DNA of 64,000 bases. It comes from G963663495 sp963663495. GTDB taxonomy: Bacteria; Bacteroidota; Rhodothermia; Rhodothermales; Bin80. A program made the position numbers and the translations under genes. The notes beneath the pieces are model-generated. The model was not told the DNA's origin, did no database searches, and was given only the letters and a program-made list of their open reading frames with translations. This document shows positions 35,716 through 45,118 of the stretch, in pieces. Each line of letters opens with the position of its first letter. Positions within the stretch are counted from its first letter, which is position 1. The stretch is from NCBI GenBank assembly GCA_963663495.1, contig OY760427.1:3472001-3536000 (forward strand), written 5' to 3'.

Positions 35716-36792
35716 TCACACATTTACCAACCGCTCAGCATTGTCGGCGGTCCGCAAGGCTCGCAGCAGCGGGTCAAGGTCACCATCAATTACTTTTCGC
35801 AGCGAATAGTTACGCGATGGGCCGGTCAGTCTGTGATCGGTCACGCGATCCTGAGGGAAATTGTACGTTCGAATCTTGTCCGATCTGTCGCCTGTGGCGA
35901 TGGCGGAGCGCCGCAGCGCATCGCGTTCCGCATGGACTTCCGATAGCATGTGATGCCGTAGACGGGAGCGGAGCACGCGCATTGCCTTGTCTTTGTTTTT
36001 GTGCTGACTTTTCTCGTCCTGGCATGTCACGACAAGCCCTGTCGGGATGTGAGTAAGGCGGACGGCTGAATCAGTGGTGTTTACGCTTTGCCCTCCCGGA
36101 CCGCTTGAACGATAGACATCCATTTTCAAATCATTGGGCGCTATAACCACATTTACCTGGTCTTCCTCCGCAAGTACCGCTACAGTAGCGGCAGATGTGT
36201 GTAGCCTGCCGCTGGCCTCCGTTTCCGGGACGCGCTGCACGCGGTGGACACCGCTCTCGTACTTCAGCAGGCCAAACACCCCACGCCCTGAGACCTCAAA
36301 GATTACTTCCTTGAAGCCCCCGGCAGCTCCTTCGGACTCATTCATCACACTGACCTTCCATCCATGCCGTTCCGCATACCGGTTATACAGCCGATACAGG
36401 TCGCCTGCAAAAAGCGCCGCTTCATTTCCGCCCGTTCCTGCCCGTATTTCTACGATCGCATCCTTGGCGTCGGCCTTGTCACGCGGTATGAGGCGCCGTG
36501 CCAGCTCCTGTGCCACCGCTGGCAGCCGCATCACGACCGTATCGTACTCCGCCTTAGCCATACGAACGAATTCCGGGTCATCTTCCTGGTAGATAAGCTC
36601 TTGCAGCTCCTCCTTTTCCCGTAGCAGGCTTTCATAGCGATCCGCAACCTCAATCACTTCCGACAGCTCTCGTAGCTCGGGTCCCAGCTTGGACATAAGA
36701 GACGGACTAGATGCCACATCAGGCTCCGCGACCCGGCTGCTCAGTTCTTCGTATCTGGCGCGTAGTTCACTCAGCTTTTGCGGATCCAACAT
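35716..36792 (-). CDS. prfA: Peptide chain release factor 1
   Basis: 358 residues. The catalytic SSGPGGQSVNTTDSAVRLTH contains the GGQ that triggers peptide release. HRVQRVPETEASGR carries the PxT stop-codon recognition element (PET), identifying RF1 (UAA/UAG) rather than RF2. AEIRAGTGGNEAALFAGDLY-type sequence is also conserved. It is transcribed alone on the minus strand. Confidence 0.95.
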   Translation of the reverse strand: MLDPQKLSELRARYEELSSRVAEPDVASSPSLMSKLGPELRELSEVIEVADRYESLLREKEELQELIYQEDDPEFVRMAKAEYDTVVMRLPAVAQELARRLIPRDKADAKDAIVEIRAGTGGNEAALFAGDLYRLYNRYAERHGWKVSVMNESEGAAGGFKEVIFEVSGRGVFGLLKYESGVHRVQRVPETEASGRLHTSAATVAVLAEEDQVNVVIAPNDLKMDVYRSSGPGGQSVNTTDSAVRLTHIPTGLVVTCQDEKSQHKNKDKAMRVLRSRLRHHMLSEVHAERDALRRSAIATGDRSDKIRTYNFPQDRVTDHRLTGPSRNYSLRKVIDGDLDPLLRALRTADNAERLVNV

Positions 36793-36830
36793 AATTTCGG
36801 GGCAGTTCTCGTAGCAGGGTATGTTCTGTG

Positions 36831-37238
36831 CTAGCGTTTACGCGTATGAACGACGATGGCCCCATGAATGTGGCTGCGCGAGCCCAGGCTCTGTGCCCTG
36901 CCGCGGTCAAAATGCTCAATGCGTGCCACCGTCAACACAGAAACACCACGAAGGGTCTCCGGTCCACCGAGAAACGTGCCATCCACATAAACACCAACAT
37001 AGTCCAACAGGGTGGCGTCGGTGCCCTGTTGCGGCTGGATGATTGATATTCCCCGTGTGCGCAACCATGATGGTCGAAACTGCTGCACAATCTCGTAGGC
37101 GTTGCCAAAACTTAGCCCTGATGACTGCATCTCCTCGAACGTGATGGCACCGGAACCACCTGACCCTCCGACACGGTTGGTAATCCTGCACGACACCAGT
37201 GCTAACAGCAGTACGAGGGATAGAAAGGCCGGTCTCAT
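36831..37238 (-). CDS. Lipoprotein with TonB-receptor plug-like domain
   Basis: 135 residues. The lipobox LLALVSC gives a mature lipoprotein from Cys17. The rest resembles a TonB-dependent receptor plug: FEEMQSSGLSFGNAYEIVQQF, then GVYVDGTFLGGPETLRGV, then IEHFDRGRAQSLGSRSHIHGAIVVHTR. No barrel follows. Such isolated plug-like lipoproteins occur in Gemmatimonadota and Rhodothermota; their role is unknown. It starts with an ATGA overlap with the DAHP synthase gene, so it is co-translated. Confidence 0.7.
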   Translation of the reverse strand: MRPAFLSLVLLLALVSCRITNRVGGSGGSGAITFEEMQSSGLSFGNAYEIVQQFRPSWLRTRGISIIQPQQGTDATLLDYVGVYVDGTFLGGPETLRGVSVLTVARIEHFDRGRAQSLGSRSHIHGAIVVHTRKR

Positions 37239-38266
37239 GCGGCCACCGGATCGCGCACATACCGGGATATTGCTCGTGCAATATCCCGGACTTGGTGCAT
37301 CAAGGACGCGAACTGGTCAAAGTAGAGGGACTGTGGGCCATCACTGAGAGCTACTGCGGGGTCCGGGTGAACCTCAATAATTAATCCATCCGCCCCTGCA
37401 GCCACGGCTGCGCGGGCCATGGGCGTGACCTTTCCGCGAATTCCTGTCCCGTGGCTTGGGTCAACCAACACGGGCAGGTGAGACTTCTTTTTTACCACCG
37501 GCACGGCAGACAGGTCCAAGGTGTTGCGTGTGTCCGTAGAAAATGTCCTGATTCCGCGTTCACAAAGCATTACATCAAGGTTGCCTTGGCTCATGATATA
37601 TTCCGCAGCCATCAGCCACTCATCTATGGTCGAGGACAGTCCTCGCTTGAGAACAACGGGCTTGTCGGTGCGCCCCACCTCCCTCAGCAGGTCAAAATTC
37701 TGCATGTTGCGAGCCCCTATCTGTAACACATCCGTATAGGAGTGCACCAGGTCCACCTTGCTTACCTGCGTAACTTCGGTAATGACGGCAAGATCATTTT
37801 GGTCCGCTGCGTCGCGCAGGTATTGAAGTGCCTCCTCACCCAGTCCTTGAAAGGAATAAGGAGACGTGCGCGGCTTGAAGGCACCGCCGCGCAGAAATGT
37901 TGCTCCGCATGCAGCAACATGTGCTGCAGTAGCCTGCACCTGTTCGGCGGTCTCCACGCTGCACGGACCGGCCATAACAACCACCTCGGGTCCGCCAACC
38001 TTGGCGCCCGCGATGTCAAAGACGCTGGCTTCCTGCTTCCAGGATCTGCTGGCAAACTTGTACGGCTCCGTAACGCGCTGGACATCACGCACGCCATCCA
38101 ACACTCGTATAATCCGCACATCAAATTCCGGCTTTACGCCGATAGCACCAATCACGGTATAGCTTTTGCCGCTGGAACGATGGACATCAAAGCCGTACGC
38201 ATTCAGATGGTCAATTACTGCCTCAACCTGAGGCTCCAGTGCCCCGGGCTCCATTATTACAACCAT
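37235..38266 (-). CDS. aroF: 3-deoxy-7-phosphoheptulonate synthase (AroAbeta type)
   Basis: 343 residues. An N-terminal ferredoxin-like regulatory domain (to about 70) precedes the TIM barrel with VVVMAGPCSVETAEQ, LRGGAFKPRTSPYSFQGLG, VLKRGLSSTIDEWLMAAEYI and VDPSHGTGIR. This is the first enzyme of the shikimate pathway, joining phosphoenolpyruvate and erythrose 4-phosphate; the N-terminal domain usually mediates aromatic amino acid feedback. It lies 26 bp downstream of lptB. Confidence 0.94.
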   Translation of the reverse strand: MVVIMEPGALEPQVEAVIDHLNAYGFDVHRSSGKSYTVIGAIGVKPEFDVRIIRVLDGVRDVQRVTEPYKFASRSWKQEASVFDIAGAKVGGPEVVVMAGPCSVETAEQVQATAAHVAACGATFLRGGAFKPRTSPYSFQGLGEEALQYLRDAADQNDLAVITEVTQVSKVDLVHSYTDVLQIGARNMQNFDLLREVGRTDKPVVLKRGLSSTIDEWLMAAEYIMSQGNLDVMLCERGIRTFSTDTRNTLDLSAVPVVKKKSHLPVLVDPSHGTGIRGKVTPMARAAVAAGADGLIIEVHPDPAVALSDGPQSLYFDQFASLMHQVRDIARAISRYVRDPVAA

Positions 38267-38292
38267 AGCGAAGGTGGTTTTTCAGCCTCAAG

Positions 38293-39063
38293 TTACGGCG
38301 CAGCATTCATGCTTGCCGTGTGTTGGTAGCGCTCCAGTGTGAAGTGCTCACCGAGGTACCGCCGGCGAACATCCGGATCCGCCGCTAACTCTTGTGCGGT
38401 ACCCGCCTTTATGATGCGTCCCTCAAGCAGGAGGTAGGCGCGGTCCGTTATGGCCAGCGTTTCATGCACGTTATGATCCGTAATGAGTACGCCGATTCCG
38501 GTCTCTCGCAGGCGAACTACAATCGCCTGAATCTCTTCTACGGCAATTGGGTCCACGCCGGAAAACGGTTCATCAAGCAGGAAAAAGCGCGGCTTCATCG
38601 CGAGTGCACGTGCAATCTCTGTGCGACGGCGCTCGCCGCCCGACAATGTGTACCCCTTCGCATTGCGCACCCGCTCAAGCCCGAACTCTTCCACTAGGCT
38701 TTCCACGCGCGCCGCGCGTTCGGCTCGCGAGATCTTCTGATACTCCAGCACGGCCCTGAGATTCTGCTCAACGGACAGGTGCCTGAATATTGAGGCTTCC
38801 TGCGAAAGATACCCCAAGCCTTTGCGCGCCCGCTTGTACATGGGCAGGGTTGTGACGTCATCATCACCCAGCAGGATGCGTCCCGCGTTCGGCCGCTCAA
38901 GCCCGACTACCAAGTGGAAAGATGTAGTCTTGCCTGCACCATTGGGACCCAGAAGGCCTACGATTTCACCTGGGGTTACCTCAAACGTCACATCGTTGAG
39001 TACCACGCGCTTGCGATACCTCTTTGTCAGTCCTACCGCATGTAGTCTATGTTGGCCCGTCAC
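38293..39063 (-). CDS. lptB: LPS export ABC transporter ATP-binding protein LptB
   Basis: 256 residues. Walker A GLLGPNGAGKTTSF, Q-loop YLSQEASIFRHLSVEQN, signature TLSGGERRRTEIARAL, Walker B FFLLDEPFSGVDPIAV and H-loop LITDHNVHETL are all present; the DHNVHETL context is characteristic of LptB. It powers lipopolysaccharide extraction from the inner membrane. The GTG start overlaps the OstA stop (GTGA). Confidence 0.94.
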   Translation of the reverse strand: MTGQHRLHAVGLTKRYRKRVVLNDVTFEVTPGEIVGLLGPNGAGKTTSFHLVVGLERPNAGRILLGDDDVTTLPMYKRARKGLGYLSQEASIFRHLSVEQNLRAVLEYQKISRAERAARVESLVEEFGLERVRNAKGYTLSGGERRRTEIARALAMKPRFFLLDEPFSGVDPIAVEEIQAIVVRLRETGIGVLITDHNVHETLAITDRAYLLLEGRIIKAGTAQELAADPDVRRRYLGEHFTLERYQHTASMNAAP

Positions 39064-40466
39064 TTCTCTTCCTTCAACAGTACCTTACCATCAAGCAGCT
39101 GATCGCCCAGCGGGCGCAATTCAGGTACCCAGCTGAACCCTTCCAGATCAAGCGAGGCAGGCATTGCCTCCTCCGGATATACTGTGCCCCGGTGCTCACC
39201 AATGAACCTTAGCAGTGTAGCCTCGCCCGATCGTACCGTCAGAATAGCTTCATCTCCCGTTATGTGGATGGCGCCATCTAGCTCTTCCTGCTCATTGGTT
39301 CGATAGTAGACTATCTCAGCGTTGTTACGCACGGTATAGGTGCGCGTGGAATCATTGGTAGGTGCGGACATAAGTTGCTTTCCGCGTACCTGGTGAATCC
39401 GCCCGGAGACACTGTCTTGCGTGGCTAGGAATACATTCCCAAGGACACGTAACGAGTCCATATCCTGTTCTATCAGAACCATGTGTATTGTATCACCTGT
39501 AACTTGGGTCCTGTCCACCCACAACCTTGGTGTTCCTACCAGCCACACTTCCTCCCGGTCAGAACCGGCCTTCCTGCGATAGGACATGGAGTCTGCAACG
39601 GCGGCTACATCACTGCGCCAAAATTGAGCATTGCCTGCACTGGTAAGTAGATGTACTGAGTCGGTATCAACCATATCTACGCGTTGCGCTCTCGTTATCA
39701 GTGTGTCTACGCCTGTTGAATCCTGCCGAAACTGTACCACCAGCGGAAATCCGCGAACTGCGCTCAGTCCTTCCGTCCCCACTACGCTATGACCAATGAT
39801 ATACGTTGTATCCAGGGAATCACTGGCTGCTCCCATGCGCCGAATACTCACGTTCCCCCGTGCATTGGACCACTCCGCATCCCGCAGGTACGTAAGTGAA
39901 TCCGCCTCCATTTGCGACCGCTTTGCAAGCAGGCGGACTCCTCCCGCCATCTCGGCACGCCGCTCCTCCGTATAGTAGGTCCCGGTGCTGGCATCTATTG
40001 TTGCACTGGAGTCTACAAGCGTTATGCCGGCCAGGAAATCTGCTTTTTTTTCTTGTGTAAAGTACGTCCCGGTCGGTGCATGTGCTACGATATCGCCGTC
40101 GCTCAGGCGTACGTTCCCAAACGCTTCACCAACCTTCGTCTGCTCCTCGTACATCACCGTGTCTGCATTAAGCGAATCCGTTCCATCCACTATTAGCACA
40201 CGGCCCGCCAGTTGAATAAGGTCTTGCTCCACAAGTCGCAGCGCCCGGTCCGACCAGAAATAGGTACTATCCTGACTCCCGTGCACATTGCCAATAAAGC
40301 GCTGCACTCCGTTACCATTCTCGGTTGATCCGATCAGCGAATCCCCTGTTACCACTGCATGGTCGACTGTGTCGGGGCCGCGTAGGGAATCCGGTAACAG
40401 GCCTTGGGATGCCGTGCTGGCTTGAAGCAATAGCAAGGCACCGATTACGCTCGCAACAGCCCTCAT
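39060..40466 (-). CDS. OstA/LptA-like LPS transport protein
   Basis: 468 residues with a signal peptide (to about 20) and repeated OstA-type beta strands: FIGNVHGSQDSTYFWSDRAL, AFGNVRLSDGDIVAHAPTG, MAGGVRLLAKRSQMEADSL, and GNVFLATQDSVSGRIHQVRG. The long form (LptA is about 180 residues in E. coli) is typical of Bacteroidota. It should form part of the periplasmic LPS bridge. It is flanked by 4-bp overlaps with lptC and lptB. Confidence 0.85.
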   Translation of the reverse strand: MRAVASVIGALLLLQASTASQGLLPDSLRGPDTVDHAVVTGDSLIGSTENGNGVQRFIGNVHGSQDSTYFWSDRALRLVEQDLIQLAGRVLIVDGTDSLNADTVMYEEQTKVGEAFGNVRLSDGDIVAHAPTGTYFTQEKKADFLAGITLVDSSATIDASTGTYYTEERRAEMAGGVRLLAKRSQMEADSLTYLRDAEWSNARGNVSIRRMGAASDSLDTTYIIGHSVVGTEGLSAVRGFPLVVQFRQDSTGVDTLITRAQRVDMVDTDSVHLLTSAGNAQFWRSDVAAVADSMSYRRKAGSDREEVWLVGTPRLWVDRTQVTGDTIHMVLIEQDMDSLRVLGNVFLATQDSVSGRIHQVRGKQLMSAPTNDSTRTYTVRNNAEIVYYRTNEQEELDGAIHITGDEAILTVRSGEATLLRFIGEHRGTVYPEEAMPASLDLEGFSWVPELRPLGDQLLDGKVLLKEEK

Positions 40467-41029
40467 GAATCCGTTTCCATTCGCGCCACAAAACGTCCAA
40501 TCTGGTACGAAGACATGTCTTCGTCTGCAATCATACCGAACCCTTCAATCTCCTCCCGGGGTGTGGTGATGCGAACGAAGGCGTCCGTCGTAAGCTTGGC
40601 CTCACGTTCACTCCACGATAGTGTCTCCGTCCCAAGAAGCGTGTTGCTGGAGGTTTTGACTTCCACATTGCCACTCGCCCTGAATCGCTGTTCATGGTCG
40701 TAGTACGTAGCACTTGCAGCGGTGACCACGGCCGCGGTATCTCCTTCCAAGTCGAATAGAACAAAGCGCACTTCCCCCCCGCCGAGAATCTGGTATGCGG
40801 GGTCCGCGGTATCATAATGCTTCACATGTGGCGCAGTGATGGACAGACGTTTGAGGCTCTCTGTTGATAGGCGGGGTACGTGCGATATTACCATCTCTAC
40901 TTCCCAGCTTTCGCGATCGGGGCCTTCCAGCGGGTGCTGATCCCCGTCGCTTAGTGGCTTGCGGTCAAAGGTACAGGTACTTGCAAACGCTGCCAGCACG
41001 ATAACGCTGGTGATTGGTCTTACGCCCAC
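40463..41029 (-). CDS. lptC: LptC-like LPS export protein
   Basis: 188 residues from a GTG start. The lipobox-like LAAFASTC suggests a lipid anchor. The body shows an LptC pattern: MVISHVPRLSTESLKRLSITAPHVKHYD, FVLFDLEGD, ATYYDHEQRFRASGNVEVK and LLGTETLSWSEREAKLTTD. LptC receives LPS from the transporter and passes it to LptA. It overlaps the OstA gene (ATGA) downstream and the Tat protein gene by 10 bp upstream. Confidence 0.8.
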   Translation of the reverse strand: MGVRPITSVIVLAAFASTCTFDRKPLSDGDQHPLEGPDRESWEVEMVISHVPRLSTESLKRLSITAPHVKHYDTADPAYQILGGGEVRFVLFDLEGDTAAVVTAASATYYDHEQRFRASGNVEVKTSSNTLLGTETLSWSEREAKLTTDAFVRITTPREEIEGFGMIADEDMSSYQIGRFVARMETDS

Positions 41030-41580
41030 GCTCTACCTATCTCGTCCAAAGGCACATCACCGCGGTAAGCGCCCATGGGCATCTGGCGAAGTTCCTGCGT
41101 GCCCCCGACTTTTGAGGTATAGTAGCCGAGCAGCGTCAAGGCCTTGAGATCACGAATAAATGCCGCACTCTCATTGGGAGCGTCGCCGTACGCCTCAGAA
41201 TCCAAGTCTACCAGCACGGCCCTTTGGTCTTGCTCCGTGAGTGTCAGGAATTCCCGGCCTGCCATCGCTTTTGCGCGCTCATTCAAGCTGCTCAAGCCTT
41301 CCATGAACCTGGCACGTTCCTCTTCTTCGTACCATTCGGATAGCATGGTGTCAATAAATTCGTGTACGCGCGCTTCCCGCGCGCCTGGCGTGTCTGTTGC
41401 CGGGAGGATGCGCTCAGCCAACGTTGCTACCAATTCATACCGATCTCCGGTAAGTGTTTGGGGTACGAAGGGCCCAGCAGACTCCTGAATTCCACACCCC
41501 GCAAGCACGCCTGTTACTGTGCTTGCGGACAGTCCTCCCATGAGAGCCGCGACGCGGCGCAATGCTTCCCTCCTATCCAT
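41020..41580 (-). CDS. Gluconate 2-dehydrogenase subunit 3-like Tat-exported protein
   Basis: About 186 residues. It starts MDRREALRRVAALMGG, a twin-arginine signal, with a cysteine in LAGCG that may be lipidated. LVATLAERILPATDTPGAREARVHEFID and LLGYYTSKVGG are typical of subunit 3 of membrane gluconate/GMC-type dehydrogenases. The catalytic partner is not adjacent; instead it overlaps lptC by 10 bp. The ATG at 41580 has an AGG upstream and fits the family; longer starts at 41601-41622 are possible. Confidence 0.75.
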   Translation of the reverse strand: MDRREALRRVAALMGGLSASTVTGVLAGCGIQESAGPFVPQTLTGDRYELVATLAERILPATDTPGAREARVHEFIDTMLSEWYEEEERARFMEGLSSLNERAKAMAGREFLTLTEQDQRAVLVDLDSEAYGDAPNESAAFIRDLKALTLLGYYTSKVGGTQELRQMPMGAYRGDVPLDEIGRAWA

Positions 41581-41622
41581 TCCAAAACCTGTCGGCTGCA
41601 TATCTACATTCATTCGGAGCAA

Positions 41623-41967
41623 TCACCAATGTTCACCACAGATGCCCTGCAAGAAACTTGCAAACACATGTAGTACCCGCAACGGTCACCAAGGCACGGC
41701 ATGTCCATCCCCTTCGGTACTACGAGTCATCCGGTCAGTTACCGTTCGAGTGCGTTTTGGTTCAGTGTACGGTACCGTCCCATTGCAGGTCCAAAGTGGT
41801 CTTGGTGCATAAACATTGGATCCAACTTGGCTGCATTGCGACAGGCGGGCCTCGTGGGCTCAACGAGTTGATAGGATGGCTCGTATGCACATTCTACACG
41901 TTTATCTTGCTGCGAAACTCTCTTGGATTGGATCCTAAAGCGCCCTCGCTTAGTTCACCGGCTCCAC
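41623..41967. other. Gene-free stretch upstream of tRNA-Gly
   Basis: About 345 bp with no convincing coding frame. It should contain the tRNA promoter and the promoter of the divergent Tat-protein/Lpt operon, but I cannot fix -35/-10 elements. Confidence 0.3.
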
Positions 41968-42040
41968 GCGGGAGTAGCTCAGTTGGTAGAGCATCTGCTT
42001 GCCATGCAGAAGGTCGCGAGTTCGAGTCTCGTTTCCCGCT
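41968..42040 (+). tRNA. tRNA-Gly (GCC)
   Basis: 73 nt cloverleaf. The acceptor pairs GCGGGAG with TTCCCGC (one G-U), the D arm is GCTC/GAGC, the anticodon stem TCTGC/GCAGA has loop TTGCCAT (anticodon GCC), and the T arm is GCGAG/CTCGT with TTCGAGT. No CCA is encoded. It lies at the border between housekeeping DNA and the accessory island to its right, a common integration context. Confidence 0.95.
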
Positions 42041-42284
42041 CACCTCTCCGGCCCGGTGCCGCGCATATGCTTTCCTACGCTCGCGATGTGATGTGCAAGC
42101 AGCATCCGGGTTGAGTTCGTGGGCCGATGGCTGGCATCCTGAATTATAACGGTCCGGGGCGGAGCAAGGTCGTCTGTGGAACCCTATGCCAAACGCCACA
42201 GAAAACGGCGATTTTAGCGGCAGCGTATTGGTTTTATGTGCGGGATTACGCGGGATAATTGGCTAGACTTACCGCCGCATACGA

Positions 42285-42845
42285 TTGTTTAGGCGATCCG
42301 TGAGCAAGTGGATGTGCCGGGGTGAATTTGTCCCAGTACGCGGTGGTTTGTATGCACACCTATACCTATGCCTGGCTCCTGACTCGCACAATGCCCGCCT
42401 AGTGATTGACGGGCATGAAGGCGGGGAGTACGCGGCAATCTATTACAGGCGTGACCGTTTCCGAGTGGTTCGCAGTGGCAGGTTCTGGCTTTCTCAGTCT
42501 CCGCTGGAAATCGGTAGTATCGGTTGGGATGCTGCTTTGCCACGGATAGCAACGTGGGCTGCGTTTGAGGACACGACAGTGAAAATCAACACCCACTTCG
42601 ATCATCGCGGCGAGGAGGCTCGTCTGCAAAGTACGCGTTTGATTGTGGAAGGGGCGGACGGTTTATCCCCGACGGACTGCGTGGTTGAGTGGGGGATTTC
42701 AATACGTTACCGGGTTGCCAAGCCGGGGCTATTCGCCCTAATCACTCTGGAACAACGCTTTGGCTACACGCTGCGAGGTGGTGTATCACTTGATGTGTCT
42801 GAGGGTTGTAAGTTGTTTAACACTAGTGTCTTACGGCATATCTGA
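42285..42845 (+). pseudogene. Endonuclease/exonuclease/phosphatase family fragment
   Basis: The frame contains EYAAIYYRRDRFRVVRSGRFW, SIGWDAALPRIATWAAFEDT and KINTHFDHRGEEARLQSTRL, the central block of EEP-family metal phosphoesterases (NTHFDH with its conserved His/Asp). Both ends are unrelated: no N-terminal block with the first catalytic Asn/Glu, and after GADGLSP the sequence loses similarity. It is a decayed internal fragment of a secreted or cytosolic phosphodiesterase-like gene. Confidence 0.7.
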
Positions 42846-42904
42846 AGACGCACGGAAACGGGTAGCGGCTCCCCTCATGGTGGGGGCCGGACGGCGGGCA
42901 GCAC

Positions 42905-43543
42905 TCAAGCCTCCAACTCCGCACACACCGTCTCGCGATCTGACCAAGCTACCGCCGTCACCCCGTAGCTTCTGATCGCCGCCACCATCTGTTGCGAAAC
43001 CGGTCGATCCGAGTCGTTGAGGATCGCGTAGGCGCGATCCTCAGGAGCCCGTACAGCCTTCGTGTCATGCCACGCGAACGCCGCGTTCTGGGCAGTCTGC
43101 CGACTGGGACGATTGATTGCGCGGACTATGCGTTCTGGCGCTTGCCGCGATCTCGGAATGACGAAGTCGAACAGATGGTCGTAGCCACTCTTGCCACAGA
43201 ACTTGACCTTCGGTGTGTGCCGGATGTCGCGAAGATCAAGCCACGCGACCACGTCCTCATGGAACAGGCTTGTCACCCTTGGCACCGCGAGATAGAACAT
43301 ATCGTTCACGGCGAGCATGGTCTGGATGAGACTGTGCTTGCGGAGCGCGAAGTTGTCCGCGGACGCTTGGACCTGAAGAGTATTGTCTTCCAGCCGTACA
43401 CCGAACCCGTTCACCGTCATCCTCAACAACTCCTGCCGCTTCCTGTTATTGAGCCTGCACCCGCTCTGCTCAAGATCACCAATGGTGTAGCCGTCATCCG
43501 TGAGCAGGAACCCTCCGTTGGCGGGCTTGATGTAGATCTGTAA
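42905..43543 (-). pseudogene. DUF1828/DUF1829 gene, 3' part (split by a transposon)
   Basis: Reads IYIKPANGGFLLTDDGYTIG, GCRLNNRKRQELLRMTVNGF and GVRLEDNTLQVQASADNFAL (DUF1828), then a DUF1829-like C-terminus. The 5' part lies at 47249-47382. Removing the compound transposon and one copy of ATCTGTAA restores one frame (RHNDYLQ-IYIKPANGG) of 254 codons plus stop. The family function is unproven; it is often found in accessory or defence-like islands. The gene is inactivated here. Confidence 0.85.
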
Positions 43544-43668
43544 GGGAGTTATATAGCTGACTGCCCACGCGTTACATTGTTGAAATAATTGCAGTTTGGT
43601 CGCGAATAGCGGGAACCGACTATACCGAAAATGGGTACCATCCCGTGATAGATTGATGACCTAACTAA

Positions 43669-44625
43669 ATGCCTTCAAAGAAAAGAAACAACAGAAACAC
43701 CAATGGCCCTGGACGGGCTGATCGTGAAGGAGTGTCCTTGATCAAGCTAACCAAAATGTTTCCAGACGACCCATCAGCCGAAGCATGGTTCGCAATGAAG
43801 CGTTGGGGCGACACTCCTGTTTGCCCGCACTGTGCGTCTAAGAACGTACAGTCTGGCGCCAGACATCCTAGCATGTCTTATCGTTGCCGTAGTTGCCGTA
43901 AACGATTCAGTGTCCGCATAGGGACAGTAATGCAGGACTCCAAACTGGGATACCAGGTATGGGCATTAGCCATTTACATCATGACTACCAGTATCAAGGG
44001 CGTATCCAGCATGAAGCTGCATCGTGACCTTGGCATAACCCAGACGACAGCGTGGCATCTGGCCCACCGTATTCGACAATCATGGAATGGAGAACATGCA
44101 CTATTTGCCGGTCCGGTAGAGGTTGACGAAGCCTACTTCGGTGGTAAGGAAAAGAACAAGCACGCCAGCAAGAAGCTGAAAGCAGGCCGTGGGCCAGTAG
44201 GTAAGAAAGCCGTTGTAGGAGTCCGTGATCGTGTCACCAATAGCATTTCTGCCCAGGTAGTAGAAAACATAGACGGACAGACGCTCAATGCGTTTGTGGA
44301 TACCCATGTCTCGGAAGACACCGAGGTCTATACGGATGGCACGTCAGCATACCGGGGCCGCAACAACCACGCCTACGTACGTCACTCTGTTGGCGAATAC
44401 GTTCGTGAGCAGGTCCATACCAATGGCGTAGAGAGCTTCTGGTCTTTGCTGAAGCGTGGGTACTACGGAACGTACCACCACATGAGCAAGAAACACCTAC
44501 AGCGGTACGTGAACGAATTTGCAGGGCGACACAATGCACGCGACTACGACACAGCGGAGCCAATGACAATAATTGCTCAAGGACTGGTCGGTAAACGGCT
44601 CATGTACAAATCCCTCATTTCATAG
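43669..44625 (+). CDS. IS1595-family (ISXO2-like) transposase
   Basis: 318 residues. An N-terminal zinc ribbon (CPHC at 52-55 and CRSC at 73-76) follows a basic tail. The DDE-type domain shows D153 (EVDEAYFGGKE), D223 (VYTDGTSAY) and HTNGVESFWSLLKRG (N252, E255), matching the ISXO2 group. The frame is intact and the length normal, so it is probably functional. It lies 125 bp inside the left terminus. It is the only complete DDE transposase in the window that fits the GGGAGTTATAT ends. Confidence 0.92.
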   Translation: MPSKKRNNRNTNGPGRADREGVSLIKLTKMFPDDPSAEAWFAMKRWGDTPVCPHCASKNVQSGARHPSMSYRCRSCRKRFSVRIGTVMQDSKLGYQVWALAIYIMTTSIKGVSSMKLHRDLGITQTTAWHLAHRIRQSWNGEHALFAGPVEVDEAYFGGKEKNKHASKKLKAGRGPVGKKAVVGVRDRVTNSISAQVVENIDGQTLNAFVDTHVSEDTEVYTDGTSAYRGRNNHAYVRHSVGEYVREQVHTNGVESFWSLLKRGYYGTYHHMSKKHLQRYVNEFAGRHNARDYDTAEPMTIIAQGLVGKRLMYKSLIS

Positions 44626-44652
44626 CTAAACGTAAGCGGTAACGTATCAAGC

Positions 44653-44874
44653 CATCCGTACTCATGCGCACTCCGGGCATCGGCCGGCTACCACTACTTG
44701 CTCGTGGACGAAGAACGGAGACGAACGGGCCGCGCAATACTGCGCCTGCAAGGCTTCCCCGACAGCTACGAGATTGACAGTCCGATAACGACCGTCAGAC
44801 GGCTTACTGGCAACGCCGTACCCATTCCGGTGGTCAGGGCCGTTATGCGCCAGCTTTTCCATGTCTGTGCTTGA
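44653..44874 (+). pseudogene. C5 cytosine DNA methyltransferase, C-terminal fragment
   Basis: The frame reads LRASAGYHYLLVDEERRRTG, RAILRLQGFPDSYEIDSPIT and RRLTGNAVPIPVVRAVMRQL, then TGA. These are motifs IX-X of m5C methyltransferases (LQGFPD and GNAVP). No start codon or earlier motifs are present, and the piece lies entirely within the ISXO2-like element, about 30 bp after its transposase. It looks like captured host DNA. Confidence 0.8.
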
Positions 44875-45118
44875 TGGCCCGCGTCTCATGGGTTCGTCCG
44901 GTGCGCTTCGTGGCCCGTACCGGGGTCCGCCCAGTACTTCCGCATTGTCAAGAGCGTCCCGATATAAGCCAAGGAATCGGTCCTGAAATTGATCGACTGT
45001 CGTGAAAACTGGATAGCAATGTATGCAGCCTCCTACATGCTCTAAGCAGATGTCCGCCATGAAATCATTTCGGTATTCTGCCCCAATGGATTAGTGCTAC
45101 TCTATAGCCTATGACACC

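Noticed and set aside
44662..45060. 132-codon minus-strand frame in the ISXO2-like element
   Set aside because: It runs antisense to the methyltransferase fragment, whose frame is clearly the meaningful one.
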